A stretch of DNA of 64,000 nt from Hydrangea macrophylla (Eukaryota; Streptophyta; Magnoliopsida; Cornales; Hydrangeaceae): assembly GCA_033977485.1 (NCBI GenBank), contig CM066988.1, forward strand, positions 75,383,169 through 75,447,168, in the 5' to 3' direction. The position numbers and the translations under genes were made by a program. The number at the start of each line of letters is the position of its first letter. Position 1 is the stretch's first letter. The notes beneath the pieces were generated by a model. The model worked only from the letters and a program-made list of their open reading frames with translations, did not search any database and was not told the origin of the DNA. This document shows positions 58,660 through 64,000 of this stretch, piece after piece.

Positions 58660-59240
58660 ACTATGGACTCGGTGACTCTCAGAGTCTCAACGGTGCTTCT
58701 CAAATTTCAATGGTGATTCTCAATTCTCAACGGCGCTTATGTTGTTCCTCAAATCTTTGACGGTGCTTCTCAATGCTTCTTGATTCTCAATGGTGTTCTT
58801 CAAATCTTAACGATGCTCCTCGACTTTTCAATGATGCTTTTCAACTCTTCTGATGCTCCTCAACAAATCTGATGCTCCTCAATAAGTCTGATGTTCCTCA
58901 ACTTTTCAACGATGCTACTCAACAAATCTGATGCTCCTTAACATATCTGATGTTCCTCAATTCCTCAACGATGCTTCTCAACAAATCTGATGTTACTCGA
59001 CTCTTTAATGATACTTCTCAACTGTTCTGCTGTTCCTCGATGCTCCAACAATGCTTCTCAACTCTTCCGATGTTCCTTAATGCTTCCCAACTCTTCTGAT
59101 GTTCCTCGACACATCTGAAGCTCCTCCTCAACAATGATCCTCAACACATCTTATCAAAACATCTGGACTCTGAGCCCTAAAACACATCTTATCAACTCTC
59201 CTCATCAACACATCTGGACTCTGAACCCTAAAACACCTCA
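58660..59240. repeat. Degenerate ~20-bp repeat (CTGATGCTCCTCAACAAAT type)
   Basis: Many imperfect units of GATGCTCCTCAACAAATCT and CAACGATGCTTCTCAA, with units near 59101-59240 shifting to CAACACATCTGGACTCTGA. Confidence 0.8.
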
Positions 59241-59881
59241 ACAACACGTCTCATCGACACACCTCATCAATACATCAGCAATAGTTTCTTGGTGTTGGCG
59301 ATATTTCCTCTGATCAGCCACCTTGAGAAACAACTATCGGTTTGTAGTTTGCAACCACTTACGGGACACTTCTCATGTTGCGACCTCGACTGGTGTAGTA
59401 ATAATGTTTGGTACTTCTGCTTATATCCAAAGTTTTTTTTTATATATAATTGGGAATCGCCTTTAACCCACACATTTGAGACCATCAAGACAAATGGACT
59501 TAACAGGAACGACAAGGAAAGTTGGGTTAGTTTGTATAAAACCTCGATCTATGACGCACTTTTGATCAAATTACTACTGACTCAAACAAAGGAGGATTGA
59601 CTTGGACATGAAATTCTCAAATTGCCGCATCCAATGTGCCTTCATCATGAATGATGTACCGTTCATCCTTTATGTTCACTCCTCATCTTAATATGATAGC
59701 ACTTTGCTGACAAATCTAGTTTTTGAAAATTCCTCCCTATTGATCTAATCAATTTTCTACTTTTCCCAGGAAGTGCTTTGAATTAGTGCCTTAGCTTTTA
59801 GAATAAAAGATGCTCTATTTCAAAATTTTAAAACAACTTGGTGACTTGAAAACTCGCCCTTGGTGTGAAGGGATTGTGTTA

Positions 59882-60090
59882 GGCAAACGGAGTTTGCCCC
59901 TAGTTTGAGTTGTAGAAAGTAGAATTCATAGGCAAACGAGGTAGGTGACCGAAGTTTACCCCTAGTTTGGACAATGGTTTATTGGAGGTTTTGGACAAAC
60001 GAGGTCGGTGACCGAAGTTTGCCCCTTGTATGAAGGGTAGATAGTAAAATTCAGGCAAACGAGGCGAGTAGCCGAAGTTTGCCCCTAGTA
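59882..60090 (-). repeat. Four PPT-like hairpin cassettes
   Basis: GGCAAACGAGGTCGGTGACC followed by GAAGTTTGCCCC is repeated from 59882 (shortened), 59930, 59993 and 60053. Outer arms GGCAAAC/GTTTGCC pair perfectly in the best copies and inner arms GGTC/GACC pair in three. On the minus strand the right arm reads AGGGGCAAAC, equal to the core of the genuine PPT at 57953. Confidence 0.8.
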
Positions 60091-60300
60091 TGGAAGGTGA
60101 TCTTTGGCTTAAGGTGAGGACCGTGACTTTAATCTCTCATATGCTCGTAACTTTTACCTAGGCACTGGTGAAGTGACCTAGCGAGCTATTTTCTCTCTTT
60201 TGTTATTGCTCACTTTGGATTTAGCTCTAACTTTTGCCTAGGCGTCCTTTCGGATTTTCGACCAAGAGAGCCATCCTTCTTTTCTTTTTTGTGAAAGTCT

Positions 60301-60760
60301 GCTTACGTGCCCCGAGTGGGGATCAGGTCCAACGTAGTTCGGGCCAAAGTCTTTAAGAAAAGGGGGTTGATTATGATGGTGTCGACCAAACCAATGCAGT
60401 TGCCTACGTATCCTCGAGTGGGAATCAGGTCAAGCGTAGTTCAAGCCAAAGTCTTGAAGAAAAGCGGGTTGATTATGATGGTGTCGACCGAACCGATGCG
60501 GTTGCCTACGTATCCCCGAGTGGGAATCAGGTCGAGCGTAGTTCAAGCCAAAGTCTTGAAGAAAAGGGGGTTGATTATGATGGTGTCGACCGAACCGATG
60601 CGGTTGCCTACGTATCCCCGAGTGGGAATCAGGTTGAGCGTAGTTCAAGCTAAAGTCTTGAAGAAAAGGGGGTTGATTATGATGGTGTCGACAGAACCGA
60701 TGCGGTTGCCTACGTATCCCCGAGTGGGAATCAGGTCGAGCGTAGTTCAAGGGAAGGCCT
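60301..60760. repeat. 102-bp tandem repeat, about 4.5 copies
   Basis: Units starting GCCTACGTATCCCCGAGTGG lie at about 60301, 60403, 60505, 60607 and 60709 (last partial). The middle three are nearly identical. Because 102 is divisible by 3, both strands show long ORFs with a 34-residue period; I regard these as artefacts. Each unit carries the TACGTA...CGTAG hairpin. Confidence 0.93.
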
Positions 60761-60871
60761 GAAAGAAGGGGTTTGAGGTATGAGGGTTTTTCAAACCAAT
60801 CGTCAGAGAAGTTCAAACTTGGGTTACTTATGGTAGCCTTGAAGAGGAGAATTCAGTTTCCATCTCCCTTT

Positions 60872-60952
60872 CTTTTCTTTTCTTCTTCTTTTTCTTTTTT
60901 TTTTTCTTTTTTCTTTTTCTTTTTCTTTTTATTTTTCTTTTTCTTTTTCTTT
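60872..60952 (-). repeat. Polypyrimidine tract (polypurine on sense strand)
   Basis: Uninterrupted TTTTC-type pyrimidine run apart from one A. A second lies at about 61266-61322. Confidence 0.85.
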
Positions 60953-61963
60953 TGTTTTGAGGATTGATCCTTTTCACTTTCGCCTAGCCAGTCAATTTTC
61001 CTTTTCATATAGTTGATTCATGTGAGATCTTCCGATCATAATCTCGAAATTCCAGAATGTGCACGCCAGTTCTCGGGATTTATGTGTGGTCGTTTCGAGC
61101 CTTTTGAAATGTGATCTAGGCACGTTTTTATGATGTTCCTTGAAGCGTACAATTCTCTCATTTGTAAAATAATTTCGACTGGCTAGGGTCAGATCTTGGA
61201 AATCAATACCTTTTCAGCTCTAACTTTTGCCTAGGTGCCCTTTCGGGTTTTCAACCTAGCGAGCTTTTCTTTTCTTTTTTTTTCCTTTTTTCTTTTCTTC
61301 TGTTGTTATTTTTTTTTTTTTGGAAAGTGGAGATGAAACTCACTGAAATGTTTGGCTACCATCGAGGACTAAGTCCACACAGATTCGCATGACTATCAAT
61401 TGGGTTGGGCCCAAGGCTTTGAAATGGTGGAAAGGGTGTTGGGCAATCCCCAAATCAGTCTCAAGTATGTCTTTTCGAGATTTGAGCAAAAGCATCTTTA
61501 AATTCTCAAAGTAAGACTATTCAATTCTCAACTCTTCTTTGGGGTCAGCGCGAAATCGACTTTGGCCTTTTTGGGATTCTTTTTTTTTTTTTTTGATGAA
61601 AAATTTTATTAGCAGAGTAATATCCATGGTAATTTGAAAAGTGACATTTTCAGTTCAGCGATTCATGCACTTATGACTATACACATCAGATTAGGCAAAA
61701 TGAGACTTCATTGCGTCACAAGAGAATGATTACATTACTTGATACAGACTCACAACAACTCGATGATGGACAGACTTGACCACAAGACTACACTTGAAAT
61801 ATACTCAAAACATAGAATAGACTCGACCCTGTCTCAAATGGAGTGTCGCGGTGACTCACTTATTCTTCTTTTTTATTGGCAGAAGTTCCAAACACTATCA
61901 ACTCACCACGTACCTTCAACAATCCTCAGCGAAGGGGATCATTTGAAAGGACCGGCCAGGGGC

Positions 61964-63232
61964 TTAGGTGACATGGGGTTGAATGGGTGGTGGCTCAATG
62001 ATTCTTCGGTCAATGAGGTCTTGGATATCATGGCGGAGACGTATGCACCTATCGGTGTCATGGCCTGGGCCTTGGTGGTAGGCACATCGTTTGGACAGGT
62101 CACAGTTAGGTGGTGGGGGATCGGCACGAGGCTGAAGGAGTCGGAGGTGTCCCTTTTTTAGCAGACGACCTAAGGCTACGGAGGGGGAAATATCTAGCTT
62201 GGAAAATTCACAGGGTACCCTATTTTGGTAAGGGCGGCTAGGCAAGCTGGTTTGGTTTGTGAGCTGGTATGATTGGGGAGAATAGGCCATGGATTGGTTA
62301 CTAAGGGCGTTGACATCAGAAGGGTTTCGGGAGTAGTCGGGCCTTTTGGACTGGCTTTGTGATTCTTCATTCTTGATTTTCCCTTCCCTGATTGCATCCT
62401 TAATTCTAGTCCCAATCTCAAACAGTTCTTCAAATGTTGAGATGGACAGGTAGAATAGTTTCTCATGGTACAGCGGCTGTAGATTCTTGATCAACATCCG
62501 GACTTGTTCCCTTTCGACTGGTCGGTGGGTCATTTAGGCCGCTTTGTTCCTCCATCTGCTCAAGAATGTAGCGAAGGACTCATTGAAGTTCTGTCGGGTA
62601 GTCTCCAGATCCCGGATGGTGACATCGAGCTCTTGGTTATAGGAGTAATGATCAACGAAGACCTGGACTATATCTTCCCATGTCCGCGTCTTAGAAACCT
62701 CCAAGGTCAGAAACTAGGATAGAGTGGCCTTGGCGAGGGTTTGAGGGAACAACATTGCAATGTGCTCATGGGTACAACCCATTGATTGAAAAACACTCAT
62801 GTAAAACTTTACGTGACTCTTCGGATTCCCAGTCCCATTAAAACGGTCAATTTCAGGCATTTTGAAGTTCTCAGGCAGCTTTAATTTGTTGGGCTCAAAC
62901 AATCCTTCCAGATCTAACATGTAATCATCGACCCCCTTACTCTTTCTCAGTATGTTCTCAAGCTTGTCGACCTTATCCAATTTTTCTTGAATTTTCTTAT
63001 TAAGTGCAGGTGGTGGGGCCCCATTGAACCAATCATCATCTACATTGTTCTCGAGAGGTGGTGCAAACCCAGGCAATGGTGGTGGTATAAACCCCGGTAG
63101 CGGTAGGAACCCAGGTGGGTACTATGGTTATTGCTGTTTCAATTCTTCCATAAAGGCTAAAACTTGGGCCAACCGGTCAGACTATTGGTTGATCATTTCT
63201 GTCATTCTTGCTTCCAAACCTTCTGAATCCAT
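61964..63232 (-). pseudogene. Gag of the Tat/Ogre-like element
   Basis: One minus-strand frame from ATG 63232 (MDSEGLEARMTEMINQ) to the stop at 61964, about 422 codons, with at least five in-frame stops: three near 63130-63180, one after KATLS (about 62711) and one at about 62534. Gag landmarks: FKMPEIDRFNGTGNPKSHV (about 62850), then TWEDIVQVF, NESFATFLSRWRNKAA and REQVRMLIKNLQP, and the zinc-knuckle-like CAYHQGPGHDTDRC followed by IQDLIDRRII. This order is typical of Tat/Ogre gag. No frameshift is needed, so decay is by point mutation. Pol does not follow. Confidence 0.85.
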
Positions 63233-64000
63233 AAAGCTGACTTTCGGCTGAGCGATTCTGACAAGGTGACTCCCTAATCCTCTGACTCACAAATGCAGAT
63301 CCTGGGTGCTCAAAACTTGTACTGACATATAGGTGTGAAAAGACTGTGTCAGACTTTTAACAGTGATGATTGAGATGACAACTATAGTGATGTTAACAGA
63401 CGTGGACTGACTCGTGTACAGCCTGACTGAAACAGTGCGTGTAGACCAATAGGAATGGTGTATGCAAATGACACAAGCATGCGGTTGTAAGCCCTAATCT
63501 ATATGATGCTCCTATTCCTAACAGATAGCAGTTAAACGAATAAGGTCCTAACCATATAGAGTGTGCCAACTTTGCTTTCCAGTATGATCACCAAGGGATA
63601 ACAGGGGTTTCCAGGGTTTTATGAAGGCTTTTAGGAGAGACTGTGCATTTCTGGTTGATTTGGACAGAGTTTTTGGGAGAAACAAGTACTATGGGTATTT
63701 CTGGGAAATTTGGATAGAGTTTCTAGGAGAAACAAGTATATCTGGGCATTTCTAGGTGATTTGGGCAGAGATGTTGGGATTTTTGGAGAATCTGGGAGAT
63801 TTAGGCAGAGCTTTTGGGAAAACAGATACTTTGGGTATTTTTAGGAAATTTGGATAGAATTTCTAGGAGAAACTAGTATATCTGGGAAGATAGGACAGAG
63901 TTACTGGGAAAAACTGGTTAATATGGTTATATCTGGGATATCTGGACAGAGTTTTTAGGAAAAATTGGTTAATATGATTATATCTGGGATATCTGGACAG
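63233..64000 (-). other. 5' leader of the Tat/Ogre-like element
   Basis: Non-coding in sense direction upstream of gag. From about 63600 to the window edge it consists of degenerate units of about 40-60 bases (GGACAGAGTTTTTAGGAAAA, then CTGGTTAATATG and ATATCTGGGATATCT) with GACAGAG-type anchors at 63663, 63713, 63764, 63804, 63853, 63893 and 63952. PBS and 5' LTR are beyond the window. Confidence 0.7.

Larger units (their letters stand above)
57968..61963 (-). other. Repeat-rich region between gag and 3' LTR
   Basis: About 4 kb where pol would be expected. No RT, RNase H or integrase motif is found in any frame. It holds a hairpin motif (58117-58151), about 20-bp repeats (58660-59240), PPT-like cassettes (59882-60090), a 102-bp tandem array (60301-60760), long pyrimidine tracts (60872-60952, 61266-61322) and two copies of the block GCTCTAACTTTTGCCTAGG (60226, 61217). 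Confidence 0.75.
54711..64000 (-). mobile_element. Tat/Ogre-like gypsy element, 3' part, no pol
   Basis: Sense is minus. From right to left: 5' leader with repeats (63233-64000, continuing outside), degenerate gag (61964-63232), a 4-kb repeat-rich stretch with no RT or integrase, PPT (57953-57962) and a 3,242-bp 3' LTR (54711-57952, TGTGGACACG...GTGTCTACA on the plus strand). It is inserted in the 3' LTR of gypsy element 2; CTTAC (54706-54710) should be its target-site duplication, with the partner beyond the window. The gag type, very long LTR and tandem repeats before the 3' LTR fit the Tat/Ogre branch. Loss of pol would make it non-autonomous. Confidence 0.85.

Noticed and set aside
59882..60760. 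Regularly spaced repeats considered as a CRISPR array
   Set aside because: Units are contiguous or share similar spacers, the context is a plant retrotransposon, and no cas gene is present.
60307..60816. ORFs of 151 codons (plus) and 128 codons (minus) with 34-residue repeats
   Set aside because: They are translations of a 102-bp tandem repeat whose length is divisible by three, in the non-coding 3' region of an element, and are open on both strands at once.
61739..62161. 140-codon plus-strand ORF
   Set aside because: It is antisense to the degenerate gag of the Tat/Ogre-like element, whose minus-strand frame has clear gag motifs.

Overview
This window is a non-genic, repeat-packed stretch of a plant nuclear genome. 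The grounds are LTR retrotransposons of the plant Ty1/copia and Ty3/gypsy types, tRNA-Met-i and tRNA-Asp primer-binding sites, LINE and CACTA remnants, a Mutator-like MITE, AT-rich spacers and long TA/CA/GA microsatellites. A eudicot is likely but the species cannot be named from what I see. I found no host protein-coding gene, rRNA or tRNA gene that I can support. Almost every coding stretch belongs to a transposable element, and only one large ORF (the 898-aa gag-protease on the minus strand at 18844-21540) is intact.

Layout, left to right. (1) 1-5161: remains of an LTR-like repeat whose end (GGGGCGTGACA) abuts a broken LINE reading frame at 5161/5162. It is split by a 3.27-kb solo LTR (992-4264, TSD AACGA) that landed in a short tandem repeat. 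(2) 5162-7998: LINE fragment, then AT-rich spacer. (3) 7999-24735: a Ty1/copia element on the minus strand (198/199-bp LTRs, TSD CCTAA, tRNA-Met PBS), opened by two later insertions: a 3.44-kb solo LTR (8417-11860, TSD GTGAG) and a complete 8.4-kb Ty3/gypsy element (14955-23379, TSD GTACA). Removing the insertions leaves a normal-sized copia element of about 4.9 kb. (4) 24741-31413: AT-rich intergenic DNA with a MITE, a LINE 3' end, a 22-bp minisatellite and a degenerate CA/ATAGGCAT-rich array. (5) 31414-31924: one terminus of a CACTA transposon, cut by (6) an old, degenerate, plus-strand Ty3/gypsy element (31925-54710). This is a relative of the one at 14955 but with RT, RNase H and integrase, plus two further degenerate ORFs downstream of pol. 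Its second downstream ORF is split by a second copia element (43662-51904, TSD ATTCC). (7) 54711-64000: the 3' half of a minus-strand Tat/Ogre-like gypsy element with a 3.24-kb LTR, a repeat-rich 3' region, no pol and a stop-riddled gag. It is inserted into the 3' LTR of element 6 and runs off the right edge.

How the parts relate. The two gypsy elements at 14955 and 31925 look like a pair. The younger has an open gag-protease, LTRs about 1 % different and no RT or integrase, so it would need enzymes in trans. The older carries the full but decayed gene set. The LTR at 992 and the LTR at 54711 are the same long-LTR family in opposite orientation, and the solo LTR at 8417 belongs to a related family. 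Nesting order and LTR divergence agree: copia 7999 (about 3.5 %) and copia 43662 (about 3 %) are older than gypsy 14955 (about 1 %).

The most interesting signals are regulatory or structural: a cluster of 11 CACGTG boxes inside one solo LTR, a helically phased array of seven TTGACC boxes in another, a two-tier hairpin motif with a compensatory change shared between two LTR families, and repeated cassettes that copy the polypurine tract upstream of the genuine one. All statements come from reading the sequence by eye. Percentages are hand counts.
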